A DNA stretch of 64,000 bases from CAYUNW01 sp964446235 (GTDB lineage: Bacteria; Patescibacteriota; Microgenomatia; 2-02-FULL-39-11), in assembly GCA_964446235.1 (NCBI GenBank), contig CAYUNW010000002.1, forward strand, positions 1 through 64,000, written 5' to 3'. The position numbers and the translations under genes were made by a program. The notes under the pieces were generated by a model. That model did not search any database, had not been told where the DNA came from, and was given only the letters and a program-made list of their open reading frames with translations. The stretch's first letter is position 1, and each line of letters begins with the position of its first letter. Positions 40,332 to 49,962 of the stretch are shown here, piece after piece.

Positions 40332-40559
40332 ATGGCAGTCAAAATAAGATTAAAATACATGGGTAAAAAGGATTCTAAATTTTTCAGAATAGTCGTAGCT
40401 GACGAATCTGCTAAAAGAGATGGCAAAATAGTCGAATCATTGGGTTATTATGATCCGAAAACCAAACCAGCAACTATCAAATATGATAAATCGAAATTAA
40501 ACGACTGGATTAAAAAGGGTGCAACCATGACAATCGGCGTGTCAAAAGTGCTTCAATAA
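40332..40559 (+). CDS. rpsP: Ribosomal protein bS16
   Basis: 75 aa, of normal bS16 length: MAVKIRLKYMGKKDSKFFRIVVADES opens as VRIRL...FRIVV, with LGYYDPK and WIKKGATMT. TATAAT at 40315-40320 would start transcription about 5 nt before the ATG, so this gene probably opens a new near-leaderless transcript with khpA and trmD. Confidence 0.96.
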   Translation: MAVKIRLKYMGKKDSKFFRIVVADESAKRDGKIVESLGYYDPKTKPATIKYDKSKLNDWIKKGATMTIGVSKVLQ

Positions 40560-40562
40560 ACC

Positions 40563-40790
40563 ATGTTAAAAACTTTACAGTTTATTTTGGAAAATATTGT
40601 TGATTATCCTGAAAAAATTTCAATAGATGAAAAACAGGAAGATGAATATACAATTTTTCTAATTCAAGCAGATAAGAACGATATAGGTAAAATTATCGGA
40701 AGAAACGGTAAGATAATCAGAGCAATCAGAAATATAATGAAAATCCCATCAACAAAAGAATCAAAAAGAATAAAAATTGAAATTTCGTAA
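40563..40790 (+). CDS. khpA: KhpA-type KH-domain RNA-binding protein
   Basis: 75 aa: a single type II KH domain with the GxxG loop in IGKIIGRNGKIIRAIRNIMK. Position between rpsP and trmD is the classical KhpA (YlqC) location. It binds RNA, often as a partner of KhpB; no khpB is in this window. Confidence 0.92.
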   Translation: MLKTLQFILENIVDYPEKISIDEKQEDEYTIFLIQADKNDIGKIIGRNGKIIRAIRNIMKIPSTKESKRIKIEIS

Positions 40791-40795
40791 AATAA

Positions 40796-41455
40796 GTGAA
40801 TATTTCGGTTTTAACATTATTTCCGGAAGTATTTAATCCTCTATTAAAATCATCAATTTTAGGTAAAGCTGTAAAAAACGATAAAATAAGAGTGAAAACA
40901 ATAAATATCCGAGACTTTTCTACAGATAAACATAGAAGTGTAGATGATAGACCTTATGGGGGCGGTAAAGGAATGATTTTAAGGGTAGATATCGTAGAAA
41001 AAGCAATACATTCTATAAAATTACGTTATTCTCATGATAAAAGCTTAAAAACAATTTTGCTTGATCCTAAAGGCAAAATTTATAATCAAAAAAAAGCCTT
41101 ATCGCTATCAAAATTAAAGAATCTGATTTTGGTATGCGGCCATTATGAAGGAATCGATTTCCGTATCAATAAGTTTGTTGATGAGTCAATATCTATTGGT
41201 GAATATATATTAAGTGGAGGTGAAATTGCTGCGATGGTAATGATTGATTCAATATGTCGGTTATTACCAAATGTACTTAAAGACAAAAAATGTATTGAAT
41301 ATGAATCTTTTTCAAAAAAATACTATCATGAATATCCACAATATACCAGACCTTTAATTTATAAAGGGTATCGAGTACCAAAAATACTAACTGAAGGTAA
41401 TCATGCATTTATTGATGCTTGGAGAAATAATAAGGCGAAAAAATTAGTTAAATAA
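40796..41455 (+). CDS. trmD: tRNA (guanine-N1)-methyltransferase TrmD
   Basis: 219 aa starting with GTG at 40796, 5 nt after khpA. SPOUT fold motifs are DDRPYGGGKGM, LVCGHYEGIDFR and SIGEYILSGGEIAAMVMID, followed by the C-terminal segment with PQYTRP. It makes m1G37 in tRNAs including those for Pro and Leu, preventing frameshifts. Its last 12 nt overlap the 3' end of the convergent pilO gene. Confidence 0.96.
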   Translation: MNISVLTLFPEVFNPLLKSSILGKAVKNDKIRVKTINIRDFSTDKHRSVDDRPYGGGKGMILRVDIVEKAIHSIKLRYSHDKSLKTILLDPKGKIYNQKKALSLSKLKNLILVCGHYEGIDFRINKFVDESISIGEYILSGGEIAAMVMIDSICRLLPNVLKDKKCIEYESFSKKYYHEYPQYTRPLIYKGYRVPKILTEGNHAFIDAWRNNKAKKLVK

Positions 41456-42172
41456 GTTCTTTTTACCGCTATTTATATTTTCTTCTATTTCTGCTTGGTT
41501 TAACTGGATATTTTCTTTAATTTTTGACAATATTAATTCTTCCTCCTGAGTTAATTTCGGTAATGATGCAGACATATTCAAATTTATAGTAGGCAACTGG
41601 TAGTAGTACGCGTTCATGTTCAAAACGACATTATATCCCTCTGAATCCAAAGGTTTATTCCAACTTATATCATTAATTGCGAATAACCTACCGCTAAAAT
41701 TATTTATATCCTGGAAAAAAGTTAATATCGAATCATTTGTGCCCTGTATATGAACGGATAAAGGCAATTCTGCCAAAACACCCTCAGGGATTGATTTCTT
41801 CATGGCTGTTGACGTAGCTATAACACCTAATTCGAAGTCGGATTTCAAAATTATTACTCCAGAATTTGCCTGCAAATTATCAAGCCTTGAAAATAACGAA
41901 ATATAATCTTGAGTTTGAGTGATAATTTTTGTTAACTTATTTAAATTTTCCTTATATGTTGTTTCATCTATGGAAGATAATATTTTATCTTTTTCTTTTA
42001 AAATTGAAAGTTGTTTTTCTAAAGCTTTGCTATTGGTATATATTTCCTGTGATTTAAGATAATTAGGTAAAGCAATGGTAAAAGTTAGAATAAGAAGGGT
42101 AAAAATTACGATACTTGAGATCAATATAATCTCATACCTTTTAATAATAATAAGAATATTATTTAATTTCAT
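41444..42172 (-). CDS. pilO: PilO-like type IV pilus alignment protein
   Basis: 242 aa. One N-terminal membrane helix (~15-35), a coiled coil (~36-75) and a ferredoxin-like domain (GVLAELPLSVHIQGTNDSILTFFQDINNFSGRLFAINDISW) give the PilO layout. A charged C-terminal tail follows. It overlaps pilN by 14 nt and ends the pilM-pilN-pilO unit. PilO with PilN links the cytoplasmic PilM ring to the pilus machine; there is no PilP gene, as expected without an outer membrane. Confidence 0.8.
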   Translation of the reverse strand: MKLNNILIIIKRYEIILISSIVIFTLLILTFTIALPNYLKSQEIYTNSKALEKQLSILKEKDKILSSIDETTYKENLNKLTKIITQTQDYISLFSRLDNLQANSGVIILKSDFELGVIATSTAMKKSIPEGVLAELPLSVHIQGTNDSILTFFQDINNFSGRLFAINDISWNKPLDSEGYNVVLNMNAYYYQLPTINLNMSASLPKLTQEEELILSKIKENIQLNQAEIEENINSGKKNLFN

Positions 42173-42746
42173 TTTGCTGAAATATTTCCTGATTAACCTG
42201 CATTTTTAATATAAAAATATATTTTCCACTCTTGTCACGGGAGATATTGGATGCTTTAAAATTAGAGAAGTATTGATTTTCAGATTCATCAAGTTTTATA
42301 ATTTCATTAATAAATTCTTCTAAAACATATACATCATAAGCAGATATTGATACATCAACTTCGTTTTTATCACTAACCGTTACATTTGATATACTAATTT
42401 GCGGATTACCGAGATTATTTATTGTCTTGAAAAATTTATAATAATCTTTCTTAATCTTTTGAATTGAGGCTATTTGGGTTAATAACTGTTTTGTAAAGAT
42501 ATATTGGCCTTCTTTAGTTTGAGCACTTTTTAATTTATCTTCGAATCTTTTAATTTCATTCTGTTCTGATTGATATTTTCTGACATTGAGATTTAAGTAG
42601 ATTAGAGTAACAAAATAGAATATTAGAAAAATCGGGGTCAAAATTGCAGCAACAATAGGTAATACTTTTTTTAATTTTATAACTATTTCCGGATCTTTAG
42701 CTTTTTCGACTAATAAATTAATTTTGTCTATTGATGTTTTTGCCAT
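42159..42746 (-). CDS. pilN: PilN-like type IV pilus assembly protein
   Basis: 195 aa. The cytoplasmic N-terminus begins with KTSIDKINLLVEKAKDPE (the PilN 'INLL'-type PilM-binding peptide), then a membrane helix (~28-50), a coiled coil (~55-85) and a periplasmic-type ferredoxin-like domain. It starts immediately after pilM and is followed by pilO, the conserved order. Confidence 0.8.
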   Translation of the reverse strand: MAKTSIDKINLLVEKAKDPEIVIKLKKVLPIVAAILTPIFLIFYFVTLIYLNLNVRKYQSEQNEIKRFEDKLKSAQTKEGQYIFTKQLLTQIASIQKIKKDYYKFFKTINNLGNPQISISNVTVSDKNEVDVSISAYDVYVLEEFINEIIKLDESENQYFSNFKASNISRDKSGKYIFILKMQVNQEIFQQNEIK

Positions 42747-43778
42747 TTAGATATCTTTTTCAGCAAGTCCTACGGCTGTGGTATATAATGTAGCGTCAGG
42801 TTGGATAATAGATTGAATGTTTTTATCAATGGCAATATTTATAAACGGATTGGTGATTTGAGAGTCTATACCTATACTTTTGGTCAGTGAAATTACCAAA
42901 CCAGGTAATTTTGCCAAACCTCCATTTAAAATAATATTGTTGATATTAACGCCAGGAAATTCCTGTTTTGCGTAGGCTGAAATTTTGTCAATTTCTTTGA
43001 TTACCGTTTCTAATAAAGGAAACAATATTTTATTTAATTTACCGTCTAATTTGGTCTCATCCAATCCGTATATTTTTTTATATTCTTCCGCCTGTGCATA
43101 GTCAAAACCAAGTTCATCCATAATAGCCTTTGTAAATGTGGCACTGCCTATAGGAATTGATTTGTTATATTCGATAATGCCACTATTGATAATTCCGATA
43201 TCGGTAAAAGTAGCCCCAAAATTCAGAATAATATAATTTGTAATTTGTGGTAAAGATATCTGGATGCTTCTGATCGCCGATAATATCTCAGTTTCTACTG
43301 CTACTACATTCAATCCTGCTTTGAATATGATATTCTGGTATTGTTCTATTAGTAGTGTAGGAGCTGCCACTAAAAGTACTTTCATCTTGTTTAAATTAGG
43401 ATTTTTTTCCAGAATGACATAATCGAGTTTTACTTTGGTCAAAGGCCAAGGAATATATTGTTCAGCTTCCCACTGTACGCTTGAGAGCAGTTCCTTTTCT
43501 GTCACTAAAGGTATACTGATTACTCTGGTAAGAACTTTGGAGCTTGATAGGGAAATGGATGTATCCATTGTAGAAACTTTCATATCATGAATGAGGTGAT
43601 TAATGCTTTTGGCTATTAATTGCTCCTCCTGAGCCCCTACAGTAGTGGAATTCTGCTGGGAAATGGGGTTTTGTAAATAACCGGCAGCCAACAAGGCAAT
43701 TTGGGTTTTTTCCCTTTGCAGTTGTACAGCTTTAATAGTGTCATTGCCTATATCGATGCCAATTAAAATTTTTCGCAT
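42747..43778 (-). CDS. pilM: PilM, actin-like ATPase of type IV pilus assembly
   Basis: 343 aa from the ATG at 43778 (T-G-A-T-A-T-G junction with the previous gene); a 23-residue longer frame upstream is not needed. Actin-fold phosphate loops are IGIDIGNDTIKAVQL, NYIILNFGATFTDIGII and NNIILNGGLAKLPG. PilM forms the cytoplasmic ring that binds the PilN tail and PilB. The preceding PilX-like gene ends 1 nt before its start. Confidence 0.9.
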   Translation of the reverse strand: MRKILIGIDIGNDTIKAVQLQREKTQIALLAAGYLQNPISQQNSTTVGAQEEQLIAKSINHLIHDMKVSTMDTSISLSSSKVLTRVISIPLVTEKELLSSVQWEAEQYIPWPLTKVKLDYVILEKNPNLNKMKVLLVAAPTLLIEQYQNIIFKAGLNVVAVETEILSAIRSIQISLPQITNYIILNFGATFTDIGIINSGIIEYNKSIPIGSATFTKAIMDELGFDYAQAEEYKKIYGLDETKLDGKLNKILFPLLETVIKEIDKISAYAKQEFPGVNINNIILNGGLAKLPGLVISLTKSIGIDSQITNPFINIAIDKNIQSIIQPDATLYTTAVGLAEKDI

Positions 43779-43779
43779 A

Positions 43780-44634
43780 TCAATCAGCAGAAAATAATGC
43801 AAAATCCAAAAAAGAAGGTAAGACCGGATAGGTTTGAATAACTTCAATTTTCCGGACTACATTTGTAGCTGTTTTTCCAACGGATGTAATCAAAGTTCCC
43901 TGTAATGGTAAAGATACCGCTGCATTATTTTGAAACCCTACAGTAGTGGAGGCATATAAAGGCTGTATTCGAAGCATGATCATATTGTCTTCTACTGCCA
44001 ATCCGTAAGAGACGGGTGAAAACGGTATATAATAAGCATATCGACCGTCACACTGTCCAACCGCAGGTGATGAAACTGGTTCGAAATTATTACCTCTAGT
44101 CGCATTTGAATCAAAGGCGGTTTTGGAAATCATGTAATATCCTGCCGAAACGTCCCAATAATATAGGGTTATCAAAAGAGCAGGCTGTTCTGTGCAGGAA
44201 GTACCAAAACAGATATTGAAAGTGTTGTTTGCTGTCAAACCGCTAGTAACAACTGGTGTATACAAATCCGAATGCGGTGCTAGCCATACCGTGACCGATC
44301 CGGTTGTTTGAGTAAGTGGAAAATGTAATGTTTCGTTCTGTGATATTGCACCATGATTGGCAATTCGATAATTTGCTTCAGCCCCTTCTATAGCCACTTC
44401 ACCGTTGGTTTCCACTGTTTGGTTTTTAAGGACCGTCAAAGCGTTTTCTATACCGGCCTCTGCTGCCGAGAAAGCTCTTGTAGATTGTTCAACCTGTGAA
44501 GTAATTCTGATATCGGTGACAGTTCTGGCAACCAACGATAAGGCTACTGTCAAACCGATGACGGTTATAATGATAAGCAGTAATACTACCTGGCCTTTTT
44601 GATTATTTTTATAAATGTTTAAATTATTTTTCAT
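43780..44634 (-). CDS. PilX-like minor pilin or pilus assembly protein
   Basis: 284 aa. It begins with a class III-like hydrophobic helix GQVVLLLIIITVIGLTVALSL (~15-35), then RAFSAAEAGIENALTVL, which is the PilX/PulK pattern, followed by a large beta-rich extracellular domain. No Glu at +5 is seen after the Gly, so processing by PilD is uncertain. It ends 1 nt before pilM and starts 2 nt after the large secreted protein, so the three are likely co-expressed. It could prime assembly or sit at the pilus tip. Confidence 0.65.
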   Translation of the reverse strand: MKNNLNIYKNNQKGQVVLLLIIITVIGLTVALSLVARTVTDIRITSQVEQSTRAFSAAEAGIENALTVLKNQTVETNGEVAIEGAEANYRIANHGAISQNETLHFPLTQTTGSVTVWLAPHSDLYTPVVTSGLTANNTFNICFGTSCTEQPALLITLYYWDVSAGYYMISKTAFDSNATRGNNFEPVSSPAVGQCDGRYAYYIPFSPVSYGLAVEDNMIMLRIQPLYASTTVGFQNNAAVSLPLQGTLITSVGKTATNVVRKIEVIQTYPVLPSFLDFALFSAD

Positions 44635-44636
44635 AG

Positions 44637-47093
44637 CTAATTATTTGGCTGCCATTCAAGCTGTGTTCTGGCAAGATATGGTATAAGACTGATAATATAC
44701 TGCGGTTGATAGATGATTGTGTAAGCCGGATCGGTAAGACTCCTATATGTTCTATCCAATGACAGACTATTTGTATATACCATACCCCTTATCGTCAACT
44801 GATTACTCGAACTACCCATGCTGAAGTTCTGACTGACTATATACATTCCGTCAATATTTTCCACACTCCCATCTATATATACGTTTCCGTTAACGATAAA
44901 TAATACTGTGTCATTTGCATATGTTATAGAAAAATCATTGTTTATATAAAGAGAACCAGTAATCATAAAGATTGTAACATCAGATACTAATGGATCGGCG
45001 GATCTGTTCCCATGCCAAGATGTATCCAAAGTATATAGTCCTCTGCCTGAATAGATATTAATCTCACCTAAAGCTATAGTCGGTTCAGGAACTGATTGAT
45101 TGGCAATAATATCTTCATCATCTGTCTGCTCTACGGGTGATTTTTCCGATAATGCCTGCCAGTAATATGTGAAGTTGTTGGTAAAATTAAAATAAGTATT
45201 GGCCGTTCGATCAGATGGATTGGGTTGACCTAAACCGAAATCAGCCGAATCGTTGTAAAAAATTGCTCCATATGTATTTGAATATCCAGATATTTCATCC
45301 TGCATATATTTATCCGTGGGAATAGGGATATTGATAAAGTTTTTATAGACATCTCCACCTCTTACCTGCAACCAATCAGGCGGTGTAGGCGTCAAAGTAG
45401 CAGTAGGCGTGACGCTGGGTGCCGTTGTAATAGATGGGGAAGGCGTCAATGTAGGGCCGCCAATAGTTGGAGAAGGAGGAAGGATAATTTCCGGACAAAA
45501 CTGCAAATTATTGGAGTAATCAGACAATTCAGATATATTCCCTAAAGTGTCTTTTGTGTATAAGAAACCAAAAAGAGTGTATCCGGATTCAATATACACA
45601 TAACTGTCTCTATTTACCATCCAGCCGGTATCGTATGTGTCGTCCACTGGATCAGTCCAGTAAACTACGCGATAATCACTGGTATCACTGCAGGAAGCGG
45701 GTGTAGGTTCCCTATTTTCGTCCCAGGTACAATAAATGGTACATACACCGGTTATCAAATTTTGGTCTATCCTTGTACATGAGGGTGGAGTGGGTCTTGG
45801 AGGTGCTTGAAAGTCCATATTTAATAAGTTAGCCGGTGCATCAAGAGATCTTGGACAGCTGGGAGATTCCGTGTACGCTGTCCACCAATACCCACCGGTT
45901 GTATTTAAAGTACCTAAATAAGGCTCCCAAGTGCTTGTACCGCTGGACACTTGAACAGATCCTAGCTGGTCAAAGGTTTCATAGGCATCCGAATAGAAAT
46001 GCGCCCATGAAGCATCATTATTAGGATCATTAACAAAAGCGGCAAAAGTCGGTTTGACGTTTGTACAGGTTTGATGAACTGGACCTTCTAAAACCGGAGT
46101 CGGCAAGACTAAACATTCTGTTGGATTTATAGTGACAAACGGAGTAACGGAAGGTTCTTGCGTTGGCGAAGGTCCACCCGGTGTAAGTGTAGGGGTATTT
46201 GTCGGTGGCGGTGGCCAATCGGTGATAGTAATCTCAATAGGTGGCGTTGCAGATGGAGTACCGGCACCCGCAGTAGGAGGAGTAGTAACGAATGGAAAAT
46301 GTGCAACTTGCGGATCGTCATTGATTACGAGATGTTTTCCGACCGTATATCCCGGATATAGTTGATATCCTGTAGGTGTAATTTGGAGTTCGATATAATG
46401 ATCACCATAATTCAACCTGTTAAGAATATAATTGGCACTGTACCCTGGTATATCAGATCCGGAAGTAATTGTACTTCCATATACCGGAGGACGTATCAGT
46501 TGTAAACCGTAATTTGATAAATAAACATCAGACCCGTCTTTGGTCGGTGGATTTGATGAAGTTTCAATATAGACTCTACCATGAATATTGTAAGNNNNNN
46601 NNNNGCCGGTATACCAGTCCGTCCAACCAAAATAACGCCTGCCTGAACTAGTACGATTTTGAAATCCTGCAGTTGGAAAAGGAGTGACTATATCCAAGTC
46701 ATTTACCAAAAATTCATTTATGAAAATTCCTTCGCAGCTTGTAGCCGGATTTTGAGCTCCATATGGACCAGCTCTTTCATAATAAGCAGTGGTAGCGTAA
46801 TCTCCTTGAGCAAAATATGCGCCCGCTGGACATTCAAAGTCAGTATGACCTGTATATATAATATATGGTGAATCTCTGATCGTACGGTATCTGGCTATAA
46901 TATACGGTGTTGGTGTACGGGTTGGGGTATTTGTAGGTGATGGTGTTCTTGTAGGCGTACTGGTAGGCGGAGGAAGATAGGTGGCCTGAATAATGGACGG
47001 TTTAATTAACTTATTTGATGATAATATCAAATTAAATATTAAAATTACCAGTGTCAATACAAGATAGTTTATTCTGGATAATAAAACCTTCAT
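44637..47093 (-). CDS. Large secreted PT-rich surface protein, possibly a pilus-associated adhesin (spans an assembly gap)
   Basis: About 818 aa. A signal-anchor (~10-30) leads to a PT-rich linker, a domain resembling PA14/adhesin-like jelly-rolls (YNIHGRVYIE...GDHYIELQITPTGYQLYPG), another PT linker, an Ig-like region (CTNVKPTFAAF..., then DYRVVYWTDP), a third PT linker (~555-575), and a C-terminal beta-solenoid-like domain (SLYINNDFSITYANDTVLFIVNGNVYIDGSVENI). Ten Ns at 46595-46604 interrupt it, so frame continuity is assumed. It sits between the O-antigen-ligase-like gene and the PilX-like gene, supporting a link with the pilus. Confidence 0.6.
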   Translation of the reverse strand: MKVLLSRINYLVLTLVILIFNLILSSNKLIKPSIIQATYLPPPTSTPTRTPSPTNTPTRTPTPYIIARYRTIRDSPYIIYTGHTDFECPAGAYFAQGDYATTAYYERAGPYGAQNPATSCEGIFINEFLVNDLDIVTPFPTAGFQNRTSSGRRYFGWTDWYTGXXXXYNIHGRVYIETSSNPPTKDGSDVYLSNYGLQLIRPPVYGSTITSGSDIPGYSANYILNRLNYGDHYIELQITPTGYQLYPGYTVGKHLVINDDPQVAHFPFVTTPPTAGAGTPSATPPIEITITDWPPPPTNTPTLTPGGPSPTQEPSVTPFVTINPTECLVLPTPVLEGPVHQTCTNVKPTFAAFVNDPNNDASWAHFYSDAYETFDQLGSVQVSSGTSTWEPYLGTLNTTGGYWWTAYTESPSCPRSLDAPANLLNMDFQAPPRPTPPSCTRIDQNLITGVCTIYCTWDENREPTPASCSDTSDYRVVYWTDPVDDTYDTGWMVNRDSYVYIESGYTLFGFLYTKDTLGNISELSDYSNNLQFCPEIILPPSPTIGGPTLTPSPSITTAPSVTPTATLTPTPPDWLQVRGGDVYKNFINIPIPTDKYMQDEISGYSNTYGAIFYNDSADFGLGQPNPSDRTANTYFNFTNNFTYYWQALSEKSPVEQTDDEDIIANQSVPEPTIALGEINIYSGRGLYTLDTSWHGNRSADPLVSDVTIFMITGSLYINNDFSITYANDTVLFIVNGNVYIDGSVENIDGMYIVSQNFSMGSSSNQLTIRGMVYTNSLSLDRTYRSLTDPAYTIIYQPQYIISLIPYLARTQLEWQPNN
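46595..46604. other. Assembly gap (10 Ns)
   Basis: Ten undetermined bases inside the large surface-protein gene. Ten is a conventional scaffold-gap length, so the true missing length may differ. Confidence 0.95.
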
Positions 47094-47123
47094 ATTCTAA
47101 GAATATCAAATTTCTTATAGTTG

Positions 47124-48905
47124 TCAATGTAAATTATTTTGATATTTAAGTCTTACTCTTGTGATATTTATATCATCCTTTGTGATCATGTATTTATCAA
47201 TATTATCGCTAACTTTTGAAATATATAATTTAGTATTTTCGGAAACGTCTTTTTTAGCGGAATCACTAATTGGGTATTTATCATAATAAATACCGGAAAA
47301 AAAATACGGATAATAATATCTGGCAGTGTATATGGTATTCATGGATAAATCCATTGAAACTCTCTGATAAATTTCTATTTCATCCAAATAGACTCTGGCA
47401 TCTTTTTTCATTAATTTTTCAATATCGATATCTGAAAAAAGCATCGCCTGATGTAAGTAATTATGAGTTTTAGGATAATTTTTCACTTTAATGAAATCTT
47501 CGGCTAGTTTTTGGTAATAGTAATTCAAATCCAAACCCCTGACAAATTTATGCGGATTTTTATCTATCATTAATTTATCCGTTTTTAAATCTGATAAATA
47601 GAGTAGGTGGCCAAACTTTATCAAAATAACGGACTGAAATAAAAATATCAGAAAAAATACGAAAATAAAAAATATTTTTATATTTATTTTGATACGATTT
47701 TGTCTAGAATAGGGTAAAAATAATGCCAGAGATATCCAGAAATATAACTGTATTGAAACATAATAAAAATTAAAATCCAGCAATGAATGAATTGATACCG
47801 AAAATAATCCCAACAATATAGATACTCTGAATAATTTTTCGGATTCAGTGTTTTTTATTGGAAAATCTATGATCCTATTAACTGAAGTAATAAATAATAA
47901 TAAAACCAGCAACAATCCGCAAATACCCGATTCAACAAGTATATTGATTAAATGATTGTGGGGATGAGATGACCATTGACTGTCAATGTCAGTATAATCT
48001 TTTGAAATATACTGAAATGAATTCAACCCCCAACCAAACAGAGGCTTATTCATGAATCCTTTCACAGATTGAATTAAGAAGGATATTCTCTGCTCATTAA
48101 ATGCAGGTTTGATAAATTTATCCTGTTTTCTATAGGTAATTCCGTAAAAATTTGAAAATATAAATTGATAAAAATATGCAAATATAAAAAATAAAACAAA
48201 TATTTTCAGATATGGAGATAAAAATATCTTATCAAAAGTATTTCGGTCAATTTTTTTTATTAAAATAAAATAACATATTGTCAATGACAGGAACAATGCC
48301 AAAATTTCACCTCGTCCAAGTGATAAAAATAAGGTGAATACCAAAATCCATTTGTAATACTTTAAAAATAAGTTAAATTTTTGATGATAAAAAACCGGAT
48401 TTATAAATAAAATTAGAGGTAAAACAAGTATAAGAATACTGGATATACGGTTGTGTCCCCATGAATATGAAAATAAATCCATCCTGGGTTTTTCCAAGAA
48501 AAATCCTTCAAACGGTATGCTGTAAAAATACATCAATAATATTAGCGGGATGGTAATAAGTATAAAGAATATATAGAATTTTTTGTTATTTATAAAATAA
48601 TTTTTTTTTGAAATGATGTTTCTAATATATAAAAAAATCAAAAAGTAACTGGCATATCTGAACAATTCGTTTAGACCATCAATTTTATAAACACCGGAAA
48701 ATGTCGAGATAGAAAAAGATAATAATAGTAACAACCAAATTATATCTATTTTATCTATTGATATTTCATTGGATTTTATTAAGGAAAATATAAAATAAAT
48801 TGAGCAGACAAAAAGAACAAAAATTGCCAAAAATCTGTCAAACGATTCGATAACTGGTAATAAAATAATGAATAATATGATCAATTTATCAAGTAATCTG
48901 AACAT
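47124..48905 (-). CDS. O-antigen-ligase-like (Wzy/WaaL/PglL fold) membrane protein
   Basis: 593 aa with about 11-12 hydrophobic helices over ~8-430 and a soluble C-terminal ~150 residues with TPR-like helices (YYQKLAEDFIKVKNYPKTHNYLHQAM). The extracytoplasmic loop has PLFGWGLNSFQYI...HPHNHLINILVESGICG, the Wzy_C signature with the key His. In a pilus cluster such proteins can be oligosaccharyltransferases that glycosylate pilins (PilO/PglL type); polymerase or ligase activity on a surface polysaccharide is the alternative. It lies just downstream of seven prepilin genes. Confidence 0.7.
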   Translation of the reverse strand: MFRLLDKLIILFIILLPVIESFDRFLAIFVLFVCSIYFIFSLIKSNEISIDKIDIIWLLLLLSFSISTFSGVYKIDGLNELFRYASYFLIFLYIRNIISKKNYFINNKKFYIFFILITIPLILLMYFYSIPFEGFFLEKPRMDLFSYSWGHNRISSILILVLPLILFINPVFYHQKFNLFLKYYKWILVFTLFLSLGRGEILALFLSLTICYFILIKKIDRNTFDKIFLSPYLKIFVLFFIFAYFYQFIFSNFYGITYRKQDKFIKPAFNEQRISFLIQSVKGFMNKPLFGWGLNSFQYISKDYTDIDSQWSSHPHNHLINILVESGICGLLLVLLLFITSVNRIIDFPIKNTESEKLFRVSILLGLFSVSIHSLLDFNFYYVSIQLYFWISLALFLPYSRQNRIKINIKIFFIFVFFLIFLFQSVILIKFGHLLYLSDLKTDKLMIDKNPHKFVRGLDLNYYYQKLAEDFIKVKNYPKTHNYLHQAMLFSDIDIEKLMKKDARVYLDEIEIYQRVSMDLSMNTIYTARYYYPYFFSGIYYDKYPISDSAKKDVSENTKLYISKVSDNIDKYMITKDDINITRVRLKYQNNLH

Positions 48906-48944
48906 ATTTTGATACTATAATAAACAAATCAAAACCGGAATATA

Positions 48945-49481
48945 TTATTGGTAAGATCTGAATGATACGGTAGTTTGGAAATTCATTGTTGCCCGTTTTT
49001 CTAACGGTACATTGTCTCCTAATTGTCTTGCCTGAAAAGAAATGAATACATATTTGGGCGATAACGGAGGCGTAGGACAGACAACCCTGAAGGTGCAATT
49101 TTCAACTACGATTTTACCGCTTGTCAGGTAATTTTTCGCGGCCGGCGTCAGGGGATTTGCATAAACTTTTTCAGATGAAATCCGGTTATCTTCACAACGA
49201 AAGACCGTATTGTTACCATCCGAATTGAGAAGGTTAAGCTCGTCATAAGTAGTATTGCAGATATCGTCGATATTATAAATATCATTACTTTCCTGAATTG
49301 ATTGTTTAATTACGTTTACGGCATAACCTCCACTTTGTTTCAGTTCTTTTATAATCTCGCTTTTTCCTAAAGATTTGAATCCCAATATGAATATCTGACT
49401 AGTTAATACTCCGATAATGCCAATAAGAGATATCACAACTAAAAGCTCGATTAAACTGAAACCGTTTTCATTAACTTTCAT
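48945..49481 (-). CDS. Type IV prepilin-like protein
   Basis: 178 aa. The class III signal is MKVNENG|FSLIELLVVISLIGIIG, with cleavage after G7 and Glu at +5. The mature domain is ~170 residues with four Cys (e.g. DICNTTYDE, VFRCEDN, VENCTFRVVCPTPP). PilW/GspJ-like by its long helix and length. It is the last of seven consecutive prepilin genes. Confidence 0.85.
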   Translation of the reverse strand: MKVNENGFSLIELLVVISLIGIIGVLTSQIFILGFKSLGKSEIIKELKQSGGYAVNVIKQSIQESNDIYNIDDICNTTYDELNLLNSDGNNTVFRCEDNRISSEKVYANPLTPAAKNYLTSGKIVVENCTFRVVCPTPPLSPKYVFISFQARQLGDNVPLEKRATMNFQTTVSFRSYQ

Positions 49482-49482
49482 C

Positions 49483-49962
49483 TTATCTCCAATTGCTTAA
49501 ACATTTTGATAGGTTTACCTTAGGCGCAGGTACTACTGACACATCACCCCAAGAAACTTCAACTTCCACTAAATATACGGTAGGTACCGGATCGCTGATA
49601 TCTTCGGGCTTACATAATTCATCGGAAGAATCCGTAGCTCTAATGGTCAGATTCTGACCATACACACCGGTAGGACTGATAGGTATGGGTGTTAATTCGT
49701 TATTTATATAACAACCGGTAAGACAAATATCTAAGGATGATAAACCTGAGGTGTCCCTTATGATCTTGGCTCTTTCAAGCTGTTCATTGGCATATTCGGA
49801 TGCCTGATTTTTTGCCTGGGAATACTGGGAGTTTTTCAAAGATAATAATTGAATAACAATGATACCTGAAAGAAATAAAATAATTATTATCAAAGCGATT
49901 AAAACTTCCAATATTGTCTGGCCGGAATTATTAGCGGTTAAGGAGTGGGAGTAATCGGGCAT
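49483..49962 (-). CDS. PilV/GspI-like minor prepilin
   Basis: 159 aa. The signal is MPDYSHSLTANNSG|QTILEVLIAL, cleaved after G14, with Gln rather than Phe at +1 and Glu at +5; the T-I-L-E-V-L-I-A-L helix is the PilV/GspI type. It starts 24 nt inside the preceding gene, ends 1 nt before the next and belongs to the minor-pilin block. Confidence 0.8.
   Translation of the reverse strand: MPDYSHSLTANNSGQTILEVLIALIIIILFLSGIIVIQLLSLKNSQYSQAKNQASEYANEQLERAKIIRDTSGLSSLDICLTGCYINNELTPIPISPTGVYGQNLTIRATDSSDELCKPEDISDPVPTVYLVEVEVSWGDVSVVPAPKVNLSKCLSNWR

Noticed and set aside
46132..46365. Gly/Val-rich plus-strand open frames opposite the large surface-protein gene
   Set aside because: They are antisense shadows of the PT-rich linker codons.
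47124..48905. Lipopolysaccharide O-antigen ligase in the strict sense
   Set aside because: No LPS genes, secretin or other outer-membrane features are visible; a role in protein or surface-polymer glycosylation fits better.
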